Positions 36,944 to 44,470 of a DNA stretch of 64,000 bases are shown one piece after another. The position numbers and the translations under genes are program-made. The notes under the pieces are model-generated. The model saw only the letters and a list, made by a program, of their open reading frames with translations, did not search any database and was not told where the DNA came from. How positions within the stretch are numbered: the first letter of the stretch is position 1; each line of letters opens with the position of its first letter. Source of the DNA: an uncultured Flavobacteriaceae bacterium (GTDB taxonomy: Bacteria; Bacteroidota; Bacteroidia; Flavobacteriales; Flavobacteriaceae); the NCBI GenBank assembly GCA_947493175.1, contig CANLQD010000003.1, forward strand, positions 868,001-932,000. The letters run 5' to 3'.

Positions 36944-37366
36944 TTAAACTCCGTAGCCTCCGTAATTACCAACTAGAAATGTCTTTAACTCTTTTCTGGT
37001 CTTTCCCCTGTCCAAATTATTTTTCAGGCAGACCTTTTTTACCGTATTAACAACTCTTAGACGCCCCCTTATCAAAATAATTATAAACGCAAAAGCAGGA
37101 ATTAAAAATAAAACCATGATTCCTATCATCATATGTTGAAGCGTTGCATTATACATATCCGAGACAACAAAAAAATTATGAAAACAAACAACTATAACCA
37201 CAACAAAGAATGTCATTCGCACCATTTTAGTTTCTTTATGGGTATAAACAGTATATTGGTTTATTAAATCCTGTAGTTCAATTTCCGGAATTCTGAACAG
37301 CATAGGAAATGTGCCTTTCTCAAAGCCGAACAAGGGTGAGTTTATATTTTTTCTATTCCTATTCAT
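36944..37366 (-). CDS. Two-helix membrane protein, paralogue C1
   Basis: The 140-residue product has two predicted transmembrane helices (residues ~50-68 and ~80-100) and a basic tail. Its layout matches the 136-residue gene at 34741 (see there), indicating an old duplication around the 537-residue gene. No further motif is seen. A perfect AATCCCT-N6-AGGGATT palindrome lies 50 nt upstream. Confidence 0.72.
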   Translation of the reverse strand: MNRNRKNINSPLFGFEKGTFPMLFRIPEIELQDLINQYTVYTHKETKMVRMTFFVVVIVVCFHNFFVVSDMYNATLQHMMIGIMVLFLIPAFAFIIILIRGRLRVVNTVKKVCLKNNLDRGKTRKELKTFLVGNYGGYGV

Positions 37367-37416
37367 CTAATTACAAACTATTAAAACGTAAAGTTCTTAA
37401 ATCTCGCTAGTAAACA

Positions 37417-37436
37417 AATCCCTTATTTCAGGGATT
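37417..37436 (-). promoter_or_regulatory. AATCCCT-N6-AGGGATT island palindrome
   Basis: A perfect 7-bp inverted repeat, the best copy in the window. It overlaps the stop codon of the gene ending at 37428 and lies 50 nt upstream of the 37366 start. Confidence 0.5.
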
Positions 37437-37859
37437 CTTAGGTACTTTTTTAAACCCCAAAAACAAAAGACCCGTACTATAAACAAATAAACCTGAACCT
37501 AGCACCCACAACCCCTTCCCTTCACGAACAAACAGCTCCCAAAAAACCTCGGAGGGCAACCAAGTTGTGCCAAATTCGCCACGAGCTTCATATGCAATTT
37601 GAAACCCTATAAAAAGATAAATCACTGAAAACGTTATCAATACCAACGTCATCAATAGTCGTTTTGCTTTTAAAAACCGGGCTGTGAAAAACGCCGAAAA
37701 ACCGTAGAAAATGCATACAATACTGATAGGAGCATAAAGATGGGGTTTGGCATTATAAAATTCCAGGTCCTTCAAAAGTAATTTGGCATAAACCAACAGG
37801 CTAGAAAACAGTAGCAGTACGCCAAAAATTGTAAAAAAGATGCTTCTTGACCACCTCAT
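37428..37859 (-). CDS. Four-helix membrane protein
   Basis: The 143-residue product has four predicted transmembrane helices and short basic loops. No motif is recognised. Its ATG abuts the stop of the small exported protein gene at 37860, so they are coupled, and its own stop lies inside the palindrome at 37417-37436. Confidence 0.72.
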   Translation of the reverse strand: MRWSRSIFFTIFGVLLLFSSLLVYAKLLLKDLEFYNAKPHLYAPISIVCIFYGFSAFFTARFLKAKRLLMTLVLITFSVIYLFIGFQIAYEARGEFGTTWLPSEVFWELFVREGKGLWVLGSGLFVYSTGLLFLGFKKVPKNP

Positions 37860-38285
37860 TTACTGCGTCTCCTTACGTTTTGATACTTTGACCACCTCCA
37901 ATTCCAAAATTGCACCTTTTATTTTAGGCAAATAAACTATCTCATAATCAAATTGGTAATCTGCTATTTTATCCCCGGTCAGGGCCAGGGTCAAATACCC
38001 TTCTTTCAGGTTCCAAGTACCTCTTTTTAGTATGAAAGCACCAACCGGACACTCGCCAATTTCTTCATCCGATAGTTTTTGGGTCAATGTATTATTATTT
38101 TCAAAATGGAAAACGTATTGTCCTGAAACTCTGGTGGATTTTTTGAAAATTAGGGTATCCTCCGGAAAAAACCCACCTTCGATCCAGTCTAGTTCCCATG
38201 TTCCTTGAAGCTGCGATGCTGTCAATGTCTGAGCGTTCGAGTCCATAACAAAAAAAGTTAAAAGTAGTAGGAATGTATGTTTCAT
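37860..38285 (-). CDS. Exported lipocalin-like protein
   Basis: The 141-residue product has a signal peptide (FLLLLTFFVMDSNAQ) and a body opening LQGTWELDWIEGG, the G-x-W start of lipocalin-like beta-barrels, with a later RGTWNLKEGYLTLAL repeat of the same pattern. Small lipocalin-like proteins in Bacteroidota bind hydrophobic ligands in the periplasm; the ligand here is unknown. It sits between the SecD-P1-like and membrane protein genes in a run that begins near 40.1 kb. Confidence 0.72.
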   Translation of the reverse strand: MKHTFLLLLTFFVMDSNAQTLTASQLQGTWELDWIEGGFFPEDTLIFKKSTRVSGQYVFHFENNNTLTQKLSDEEIGECPVGAFILKRGTWNLKEGYLTLALTGDKIADYQFDYEIVYLPKIKGAILELEVVKVSKRKETQ

Positions 38286-38294
38286 GCGATATTG

Positions 38295-39374
38295 TTATTT
38301 TTCTAATCCGCTTTTAAAATTCCCCAAGAAGAAGTTATTGGGTTCTGTGAAGAATCTTAATGCTTCCTTTTTTACTGGTAATTCAAACCCTAACTGTAGA
38401 TGTCTATGGTGATTCCAGCCCATAGCTTGCCGACCTACAAAACGGACTTTTGCCACTCCGTCTTCGATTCCTATGATACAAAAACTATAAGGTGTAAAAA
38501 CAACATCGGCTACATCACTTTTAAATGAATCGATTATGTCGTCAAGGTCTTGAATTTTCTCTAATTGAATCCGCCCATTTTTTTCCCGTTGCTTTATCCA
38601 CCCATCATTTTTAAATGCTTTTACCAAATCGTTTTCATTGAAAAAGGTTAATAGCGAAGCCTGTCTTCCGGTCTCTATGTTTACAGTTACCACACCCAAA
38701 CCGCTGCCCATTGGACCACAAGCCGATTCGGAAGCCTCCCCATACTCATAACTATAATAAGTACCGATCAACGATAACGGATTGTAATACGACTCAAAGA
38801 ACACCCTACAATCCGAATCGGGAGCAAGCTCACGATCCATAAAAACTTCATGGTCTTTTTCTGTATTGTAAAGCTCAAGCGTTTTATAGGTTGCCCTGCT
38901 CTTATAGATATCAAAATCATCTTTCGAATACAATGGTTTTTTCCCCATTTGTCTCAAGAGGGCATTGCGTACGGCCCTAGCCTTTTTATAGTCAAAACCC
39001 GAAACGAAAAACATTCCGTTGGTGATGGGCATGCTTATGTTGGGCGTAGTAATCAATTTATCGCCAAAAAGCAGGGCCATTTGTGTAGGAGCTTGCTGCT
39101 GTGTGAAACTTTTGAATTTTTCAGTACCCGAATCGGTCAATTCAAATGCGATGTCGTAGGCGCCACCGTAGACTGCAGGTTGCGTTTGTACATTTTTAAC
39201 ATCATCAAGAACCAGTATGGGTTGGTGTACTACATAAAAACCAGAAGTGCCGTCCAATCCCTTTACCCACTTTCCATCGGACGTTTCATCAACTTGATAA
39301 AAGCCAATAGCTTGGTTTTGAGAAAAGCTACATAAAGTCGTAAAGAAAGCTAAAAAAAGAAACGTATTTCTCAT
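38295..39374 (-). CDS. Exported protein with SecD-P1-like N-terminal domain
   Basis: The 359-residue product has a signal peptide (FLFLAFFTTLCSFSQ). Residues ~55-145 read VLDDVKNVQTQP...YDIAFELTDSGTEKFKSFT..ALLFGDKLITTPNISMPI.GMFFVSGFDYKKARAVRNAL, the pattern of the periplasmic P1 head of SecD/SecDF (D-x-x-V, hydrophobic strand, P-x-I, I-x-G). It has no transmembrane channel, so the domain is used on its own. The remaining ~200 residues are not recognised. Role in protein export is not implied. Confidence 0.72.
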   Translation of the reverse strand: MRNTFLFLAFFTTLCSFSQNQAIGFYQVDETSDGKWVKGLDGTSGFYVVHQPILVLDDVKNVQTQPAVYGGAYDIAFELTDSGTEKFKSFTQQQAPTQMALLFGDKLITTPNISMPITNGMFFVSGFDYKKARAVRNALLRQMGKKPLYSKDDFDIYKSRATYKTLELYNTEKDHEVFMDRELAPDSDCRVFFESYYNPLSLIGTYYSYEYGEASESACGPMGSGLGVVTVNIETGRQASLLTFFNENDLVKAFKNDGWIKQREKNGRIQLEKIQDLDDIIDSFKSDVADVVFTPYSFCIIGIEDGVAKVRFVGRQAMGWNHHRHLQLGFELPVKKEALRFFTEPNNFFLGNFKSGLEK

Positions 39375-39390
39375 CTAGGATTTTAAAGAA

Positions 39391-40020
39391 TTACCGTTCG
39401 TAATAGGAAACATACAAAACGGCCATTTTTTTATAATAGGGGGCATCCTTTATATCCGTATTTGCATATTCCTTGAACTTTTTGTAGACATTTTGATACT
39501 TTTCCTCTTCCGTGCTATATGTATAGGCGCCCGCTAATAAATACTGATTTGCCGCTACCATCCAATCTTCTCCGCCTTCCTCCAACTGTAGGCCGACTTC
39601 AAGGTACATTTCAGATTGCATATAGTTGCCCCTTTGATTGTATAGCAAGCCGAGCATGATATTGGCACGGCCGTGTTTTTCATATTTCTCTATTGCTCCT
39701 AAATAGGCCCGTTCCGCCTCTTCGGCAATTTTATTTGCACTTTTGGACATGGGGTTTTCCGTGGCAGTCGATAATGCCGGTTGCAACAACATCGTCAGAA
39801 TACGGCCATAATCGAATCTTCTGTTCGAATCTTCAGGTTCATCAAGCACGTCTTGCTGCTCTTCCCTAAATTTCGGCAGGTGTTGCGTGGCTATCTCGTT
39901 CTTCTCTCGCGCTTGGGAAATCCATTCGTCCAATGTTTCCTTTTCAATAGGTTTAAAATCTACTTGGGAAATTGCTATTTGCGCTATCAAGGCTATGGTC
40001 AATAGGGTCACTGTTTTCAT
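39391..40020 (-). CDS. Exported TPR-like protein
   Basis: The 209-residue product has a signal peptide (TLLTIALIAQIAISQ). Residues ~100-180 contain two to three tetratricopeptide-like helical pairs (AYLGAIEKYEKHGRANIMLGLLYNQRGNYMQSEMYLEVGLQL). It is probably a periplasmic protein-binding scaffold. It starts 5 nt after the SHOCT microprotein stop, in the same transcript. Confidence 0.75.
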   Translation of the reverse strand: MKTVTLLTIALIAQIAISQVDFKPIEKETLDEWISQAREKNEIATQHLPKFREEQQDVLDEPEDSNRRFDYGRILTMLLQPALSTATENPMSKSANKIAEEAERAYLGAIEKYEKHGRANIMLGLLYNQRGNYMQSEMYLEVGLQLEEGGEDWMVAANQYLLAGAYTYSTEEEKYQNVYKKFKEYANTDIKDAPYYKKMAVLYVSYYER

Positions 40021-40025
40021 ACTGT

Positions 40026-40166
40026 TTACATTTGGTCTAAAAGTTGTTGTTTCTTGGCTTTAAATTCTTCTTCGGATATTAAATCATCTTCAAAAAGAGC
40101 TTTCAATTCTTTTAATTTTATACGAATATCGGTTTGTGCGGATAGAACTTTTTCTTCGTTAAACAT
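40026..40166 (-). CDS. SHOCT-domain microprotein
   Basis: A 46-residue frame with an ATG at 40166 reads ...IRIKLKELKALFEDDLIS, then EEEFKAKKQQLLDQM: the short C-terminal (SHOCT) pattern of L-x-x-L-x-x-G/D-x-I-S-x-E-E-F-x-x-K-K-x-x-L. SHOCT domains are small oligomerisation modules usually at the C-terminus of larger proteins; here it stands alone. It is the first gene of the 40.1-37.4 kb run, with a TCCC palindrome 69 nt upstream. Confidence 0.8.
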   Translation of the reverse strand: MFNEEKVLSAQTDIRIKLKELKALFEDDLISEEEFKAKKQQLLDQM

Positions 40167-40235
40167 TATCCTATGGTATCGCCATTTTTTATATTCAAGT
40201 TAGACGCAAGTTAGCAACTGTGATTGCCAAATACC

Positions 40236-40252
40236 ATCCCATTTTTCAGGGG
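40236..40252 (-). promoter_or_regulatory. ATCCCA-N6-AGGGG island palindrome (degenerate)
   Basis: Minus-strand reading is CCCCTGAAAAATGGGAT. It is a degenerate copy (mismatch in one arm) of the island palindrome, 69 nt upstream of the SHOCT start. Confidence 0.35.
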
Positions 40253-40382
40253 TTTTCTTTTAATCGCTTATCGGATGCGCTAGCATTAACAAAACAGGTT
40301 TAAGTACTAAATATTGTCGCATAGGTAAAGTAGTTTCTCCGGTAGGCGGGTAATATTTGAAAAGACTATAAACCACACTAAA

Positions 40383-40400
40383 TTTCAATAATTTTTGAAA
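40383..40400 (+). promoter_or_regulatory. GbsR-type operator copy 1
   Basis: TTTCA and TGAAA arms separated by 8 nt, continuing GTTTAAAAATA. The same arms, spacing and flank recur at 40947-40966, so it is likely the binding site of the adjacent regulator. It covers the putative -33 region. Confidence 0.55.
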
Positions 40401-40423
40401 GTTTAAAAATAATAGTATATTTG
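40394..40423 (+). promoter_or_regulatory. Putative promoter of the GbsR-type gene
   Basis: TTTG at 40394-40397 and TATATTTG at 40416-40423 fit the flavobacterial -33 (TTTG) and -7 (TAnnTTTG) boxes with 18 nt between. The -7 box ends 4 nt before the ATG, so the transcript would be leaderless or nearly so. Confidence 0.5.
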
Positions 40424-40427
40424 TTCT

Positions 40428-40931
40428 ATGGAATATTTAGAAGCCAAAGAAAAGTTCATCAGTACTTGGGGAAGTCTCGGTACCCTTTGGGGAATCAATA
40501 AGGCCATGGCGCAGATACAGGCGTTACTTTTTATATCGACCAAACCGTTGTCAACTGAACAAATTATGGAAGAACTTAAGATTTCGAGAGGTAATACCAG
40601 CATGAATGTGCGACAGCTTATCGACTGGGGAATTGTTACCAAGGAATTGATTCCAGGAGAGCGCAGGGAGTATTTCTCGACCGAAAAAGATGTGCAAGAA
40701 TTGGCTCGTATCATCGCCAAGGAGCGAAGTCGAAGAGAAATTCGACCTGTGATCAAAACCTTGGAGGAAGTAAGTAGCATCAAAGATGACGGAACCGCAG
40801 CGACCAAGGAATTTATTCAACAAACCAAGGCCTTGCACGATTTGGCCGATACAGCGGACAGTATGCTGGGGAAACTCGTCAACCAAAAACAAAATTGGCT
40901 GACCAAGTCTATCCTTAAAATGTTCAAATAA
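40428..40931 (+). CDS. GbsR/MarR-family transcriptional regulator
   Basis: The 167-residue protein opens EYLEAKEKFISTWGSLGTLWGIN, the start signature of GbsR-type regulators, followed by a winged helix-turn-helix (STKPLSTEQIMEELKISRGNTSMNVRQLIDWGIVTKEL, then a wing with EYF). Members act as repressors. Two near-identical inverted repeats flank the gene: one on its own promoter and one before the next gene, so it likely controls itself and the operon. The ligand is unknown. Confidence 0.85.
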   Translation: MEYLEAKEKFISTWGSLGTLWGINKAMAQIQALLFISTKPLSTEQIMEELKISRGNTSMNVRQLIDWGIVTKELIPGERREYFSTEKDVQELARIIAKERSRREIRPVIKTLEEVSSIKDDGTAATKEFIQQTKALHDLADTADSMLGKLVNQKQNWLTKSILKMFK

Positions 40932-40946
40932 AAATTTTAATTATAT

Positions 40947-40966
40947 CTTTCAATATTTTCTGAAAG
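40947..40966 (+). promoter_or_regulatory. GbsR-type operator copy 2
   Basis: CTTTCA-N8-TGAAAG, followed by TTTTAAATATA. The spacing and flanking bases match copy 1 and it lies 17 nt before the start of the next gene, so that gene and its downstream operon may be repressed by the same protein. Confidence 0.55.
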
Positions 40967-40983
40967 TTTTAAATATATATAAA

Positions 40984-41424
40984 ATGAATTATATCGTCCC
41001 ACATTGGCTCATTATCCTAGGCGGTATCGGCCAAATTTTTACAGCGCTTATTTACCCATATATTCGGCATCGAGTGTTTGATTGGTATACCGATGTAAAA
41101 CAGTTAAAACCGTTGAACCAAGAGATTGCGAAAACGTATGGTCGTTACATTCAAGGGTTGAACTTTTCATTTGGTCTCATTGCCCTATTGCTCACCAAAG
41201 ACCTACAAAACGGCACCAGCCTGGCCCTTGCACTCTCTGGCCTGGTCGCTGCCTACTGGATTGGAAAGGTGGCTACTCAAATCGCCTATTATCCCATGTA
41301 CGAAATTCCGAAAGAGCCCATTTTCAAAATCGGCAGTTACTGTATGAACGCTTTGTTTACCCTGTTCGCAGTCGTATATGCCTGGCTCTTTGTAATCAAC
41401 TGCAAGCTTTATTTGAATTTTTAA
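40984..41424 (+). CDS. Four-helix membrane protein
   Basis: The 146-residue product has four predicted transmembrane helices (starting LIILGGIGQIFTALIYP and ending LFTLFAVVYAWLF), with a soluble loop of basic and aromatic residues (KQLKPLNQEIAKTYGRYIQG). No family is assigned. It follows the operator at 40947 and precedes a methyltransferase by 10 nt, so it is the first gene of the regulated operon. Confidence 0.75.
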   Translation: MNYIVPHWLIILGGIGQIFTALIYPYIRHRVFDWYTDVKQLKPLNQEIAKTYGRYIQGLNFSFGLIALLLTKDLQNGTSLALALSGLVAAYWIGKVATQIAYYPMYEIPKEPIFKIGSYCMNALFTLFAVVYAWLFVINCKLYLNF

Positions 41425-41434
41425 GCCCAATTGT

Positions 41435-42322
41435 ATGAAAACGATACCACTTAGCACAACACATTACACATCGGAAAGGGATTCCCAAAACACCCTGAAC
41501 ATCGTTGATTTTTATAACGAAGCAACTGAGGACTATGCGTTCTGGAGCAAAGATTTCAACATGCATTTTGGTTACTTCTCCGGTTCGGGCACTAATATCT
41601 TCAAAAGAGATAGTATGTTGAACGAGATGAACCGCCAAGTACTCAAGCGGTTGGGATTGCCCGTTCAAAAAGCACTTTTGGCCGATCTTGGTTGTGGCAT
41701 GGGCGGCACCATGCGATATGCCCTTAAGGATCATAAGAACCTTGCGGCATTCGGCGTTACATTATCCGAGTTTCAGCAAAAGGAAGGCAATCGACTTCTT
41801 AACAATTTGAAAGGCACCATATTGAAAGAGAACTTCAATGACACCAGCTTTTCTTCCAATATGTTTGACGGAGCTGTCGCCATGGAAAGCTTTTGTCATT
41901 CAGGTCATCATAAAAAAGCTTTCCAGGAAGCCTATCGGATTTTAAAACCCGGAGGTAAACTGGTCATTGCCGACGCATTCCTTAAAAAATCACCTCAAGA
42001 GTTGTGCTATGGCAGCAAGCTATCCTATAAAAAGCTCTGTAATCACTGGAGTTTGGAACAATTGGGAACCATTGATAACGTTAAAGAACAATTGAAAGAA
42101 ATAGGTTTCTTGGAAGTGGTTGTTGAAGATATTTCCTTTCGTGTAGCACCCTCGGTATTGCATGTACCATTCGCCATATGTGGCTTTATGCTCCAAAAGC
42201 TATTGGGCTCCGGTAGCCTAAAAAAAGAAAGCCTGCACAACCTAAAGGGTTCCTTTTACGCACTGTTATCCGGACTACATATGAAAAGCTTTGGGTACTA
42301 CCTCATCACCTGTAAAAAATAA
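41435..42322 (+). CDS. SAM-dependent methyltransferase (class I)
   Basis: The 295-residue protein has the class I motifs LLADLGCGMGGTMRYA (motif I), FDGAVAMESFCH (post-I/II) and AYRILKPGGKLVIAD (motif III). It is similar in layout to sterol or tocopherol-like C/O-methyltransferases of the Methyltransf_11 type. Neighbours are a membrane protein and a TIGR01777 epimerase; a lipid or quinone-like substrate is conceivable but unproven. It is co-transcribed with both genes (gaps 10 and 6 nt). Confidence 0.83.
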   Translation: MKTIPLSTTHYTSERDSQNTLNIVDFYNEATEDYAFWSKDFNMHFGYFSGSGTNIFKRDSMLNEMNRQVLKRLGLPVQKALLADLGCGMGGTMRYALKDHKNLAAFGVTLSEFQQKEGNRLLNNLKGTILKENFNDTSFSSNMFDGAVAMESFCHSGHHKKAFQEAYRILKPGGKLVIADAFLKKSPQELCYGSKLSYKKLCNHWSLEQLGTIDNVKEQLKEIGFLEVVVEDISFRVAPSVLHVPFAICGFMLQKLLGSGSLKKESLHNLKGSFYALLSGLHMKSFGYYLITCKK

Positions 42323-42328
42323 AATTCC

Positions 42329-43234
42329 ATGAAAAAACTTGTCATTGCCGGAGGAACCGGCTTTCTAGGTCGGGCCTGTGTCGATTATTTTAAATCTAAC
42401 TATGACCGAATCGTGGTTTTGACCCGTAACACGCCTTCAACCATCAACAACATCACCTATGCGCAATGGGATGCCAAGACCCTTGGTGAATGGAGCCGGC
42501 ATTTGCATGACTGCCATACCCTTATTAATCTCACGGGACGTTCAGTAGATTGCCGATATACCGAGACCAATAAAAAAGCAATTCTAAACTCTAGAACCGA
42601 TTCGACCTTGGTCTTGGGCAAAGCAGTGGCAAAAGCGAAAATACCACCGAAAATATGGCTTAATTCCTCTACAGCTACCATTTATCGTCACTCATTGGAT
42701 ACTAAAATGGATGAGCATTCCGGCGAAATCGGCACCGGTTTTTCGGTCGATGTAGCGAAAGCTTGGGAGGACACTTTTTTTTCACAGGAAACCCCCTCGA
42801 CCCGAAAAATAGCACTCCGAACCAGTATCGTTTTGGGAAAGAACGGAGGCGCCCTTACCCCCATCAAACATTTGGCAAAAATTGGTTTTGGGGGCAAACA
42901 GGGGCCTGGAAACCAAAAATTCAGTTGGATTCATATAGACGATTTTGTACGCAGCGTCAAATTCATCATTGATAGCCCAAAAATCGAAGGTCCTGTAAAT
43001 CTTGTTGCCCCAAAGCCAACCACCAATGCCCAGCTCATGGAAACGGTTCGAAAGGTAGTGGGGATCCCATTTGGCATTCCGTTGCCAAAACCACTTTTAG
43101 CAATAGGGGCCCGGATTATACAAACAGAGACCGAATTGGTGCTTAAAAGCAGGAACGTGGTACCTTCCAAGCTGATTGAATACGGATTTAAATTTCAATA
43201 TGGGTCGCTACCCGATGCCCTGGAAGCCTCGTAA
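42329..43234 (+). CDS. TIGR01777-family NAD-dependent epimerase/SDR
   Basis: The 301-residue protein has the Rossmann start IAGGTGFLGRACVDYF, the TIGR01777-specific INLTGRSVDCRY and NSRTDSTLVLG segments and a KIALRTSIVLG strand. A Domain-1731-like C-terminus is present (PKPLLAIGA, VVPSKLIEYGFKF). Members are linked to SDR39U1; substrates are unknown. It ends the GbsR operon and its stop abuts the stop of the convergent rhodanese gene. Confidence 0.88.
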   Translation: MKKLVIAGGTGFLGRACVDYFKSNYDRIVVLTRNTPSTINNITYAQWDAKTLGEWSRHLHDCHTLINLTGRSVDCRYTETNKKAILNSRTDSTLVLGKAVAKAKIPPKIWLNSSTATIYRHSLDTKMDEHSGEIGTGFSVDVAKAWEDTFFSQETPSTRKIALRTSIVLGKNGGALTPIKHLAKIGFGGKQGPGNQKFSWIHIDDFVRSVKFIIDSPKIEGPVNLVAPKPTTNAQLMETVRKVVGIPFGIPLPKPLLAIGARIIQTETELVLKSRNVVPSKLIEYGFKFQYGSLPDALEAS

Positions 43235-43597
43235 TTACCCTTGGTCCTTACGTTCCTTGTAAGCCTCATACCCCCCTTCCAAATTCACCACATCTTGATA
43301 TCCCATCGCCTTCAGTTTTTCTTGGGCTTTGGCGCTACGACCTCCCATTTTACAATAGAGATAGATGGTCTTTGTTTTATCGATTGCGTCAAATTGCCGT
43401 GCAAAATCTGCATCGAACCAATTGATGTTCATAGCATTTTCGAGATGGCCTGCCGAAAACTCTTCCGGGGTACGGACATCTACTAAAACAACACTTTCGA
43501 GTTCTTTTTGTGAAACTTCTGTGATAGGTTTTGACGACTTTTGGGAACAAGCGAAATTAGTCAATAAAAAAAGAAGGAATACATACTGTACTTTCAT
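43235..43597 (-). CDS. Rhodanese-like lipoprotein
   Basis: The 120-residue product has a lipoprotein signal ending LTNFAC and a single rhodanese domain with VLVDVRTPEEFSAGHLENAMNIN, the active-site loop IYLYCKMGGRS (Cys nucleophile) and NLEGGYEAYK. It transfers or binds sulfane sulfur in the periplasm. The ATG at 43597 is preferred to the TTG at 43603. Convergent with the epimerase gene. Confidence 0.88.
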   Translation of the reverse strand: MKVQYVFLLFLLTNFACSQKSSKPITEVSQKELESVVLVDVRTPEEFSAGHLENAMNINWFDADFARQFDAIDKTKTIYLYCKMGGRSAKAQEKLKAMGYQDVVNLEGGYEAYKERKDQG

Positions 43598-43644
43598 CAC
43601 CAACGGGTTTTATCCAAAATTAATCATATTCACTAAAATTCCAT

Positions 43645-43652
43645 TACATTTG
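43645..43652 (+). promoter_or_regulatory. Putative -7 promoter box TACATTTG
   Basis: An exact TAnnTTTG match, 18 nt before the sigma-factor ATG at 43671. I find no matching TTTG at -33. Confidence 0.45.
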
Positions 43653-43670
43653 AGACTTCTAAAGAATAGC

Positions 43671-44231
43671 ATGGTGCAGCACGAGCTACATCCCGATAAC
43701 TGGGTCGATAATTATGCCGACTACCTCTTCAATTATGCCGTTGGAAGGGTCAGCGATAGTGAAATTGCCAAAGATTTAGTACAGGAAACTTTTTTTGCGG
43801 GCCTCAACTCGGCCAAAAACTACAAAGGGGATGCTGCGGAGCGTACCTGGCTCATTGCGATTCTAAAAAGAAAAGTAATCGACTACTACCGAAAGATCAA
43901 TTCCAAAAAGGGAAAGGCCGAAGTACGCATGAACTATAGCAATGGTAGCGATTCGGAGGGAGATTGGCTCGAGGAGCAGGTTGCCGACCCGTTTAGCACG
44001 CTCGAAAACGATGCCATCGAAAATGAAGAACTCGGTTCTGCCATTTATGATTGTATCGGAAAATTACCCAAGAAACAAGCCCTGGTATTTAATATGAAAA
44101 CGATACAGGGCATAAGTACCGAAGACATTTGTAAGGAGTTGGGGATTAACCCGTCCAACTTGTGGGTAATGATCCATCGCGCACGAACTGCGTTGATGGG
44201 ATGCCTCAACCAAAATTGGTTCAACATATGA
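43671..44231 (+). CDS. ECF-type RNA polymerase sigma factor
   Basis: The 186-residue protein starts at the ATG at 43671 (longer frames run into the rhodanese gene on the opposite strand). Region 2 reads DYLFNYAVGRVSDSEIAKDLVQETFFAGL, and region 4 has CIGKLPKKQALVFNMKTIQGIS, then STEDICKELGINPSNLWVMIHRARTALM. This is the arrangement of ECF sigma factors that direct transcription of a regulon under a linked anti-sigma factor. It overlaps the next gene by 4 nt (ATGA). Confidence 0.88.
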   Translation: MVQHELHPDNWVDNYADYLFNYAVGRVSDSEIAKDLVQETFFAGLNSAKNYKGDAAERTWLIAILKRKVIDYYRKINSKKGKAEVRMNYSNGSDSEGDWLEEQVADPFSTLENDAIENEELGSAIYDCIGKLPKKQALVFNMKTIQGISTEDICKELGINPSNLWVMIHRARTALMGCLNQNWFNI

Positions 44232-44458
44232 TGATTTCTTGCGAAAAAGCGACCATTCTCTGCAATAAAACCCAATATGGGGAGGCTAGTTTTCTGGAAA
44301 AACTTCAACTTAAGTTTCACCTCTTCATGTGCAAGACCTGTTCTTCCTTCTCCAAAAAGAATACAGAACTCACCTCGCTTTGTCAGAAAGCGAACCTGAA
44401 CGGTCTCTCGACTTCCGAAAAAGAACAAATGAAGACCGCGCTACAGAAAAAGGACTAG
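44228..44458 (+). CDS. Small zinc-binding putative anti-sigma factor
   Basis: The 76-residue product has cysteines at SCEKATILCNK near the start, a central LQLKFHLFMCKTCSSF with the H-x-x-x-C-x-x-C zinc pattern of ZAS/zf-HC2 anti-sigma domains, and no transmembrane helix. Placed directly after and overlapping the ECF sigma gene (ATGATG), it most likely holds that factor inactive, possibly by a redox-sensitive zinc site. Soluble anti-sigma proteins of this size are known for ECF factors. Confidence 0.75.
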   Translation: MMISCEKATILCNKTQYGEASFLEKLQLKFHLFMCKTCSSFSKKNTELTSLCQKANLNGLSTSEKEQMKTALQKKD

Positions 44459-44470
44459 GAGCAACTTTAC

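Noticed and set aside
43365-43670. 102-codon N-terminal extension of the sigma factor
   Set aside because: It lies antisense to the rhodanese gene, and the ATG at 43671 begins the conserved protein.
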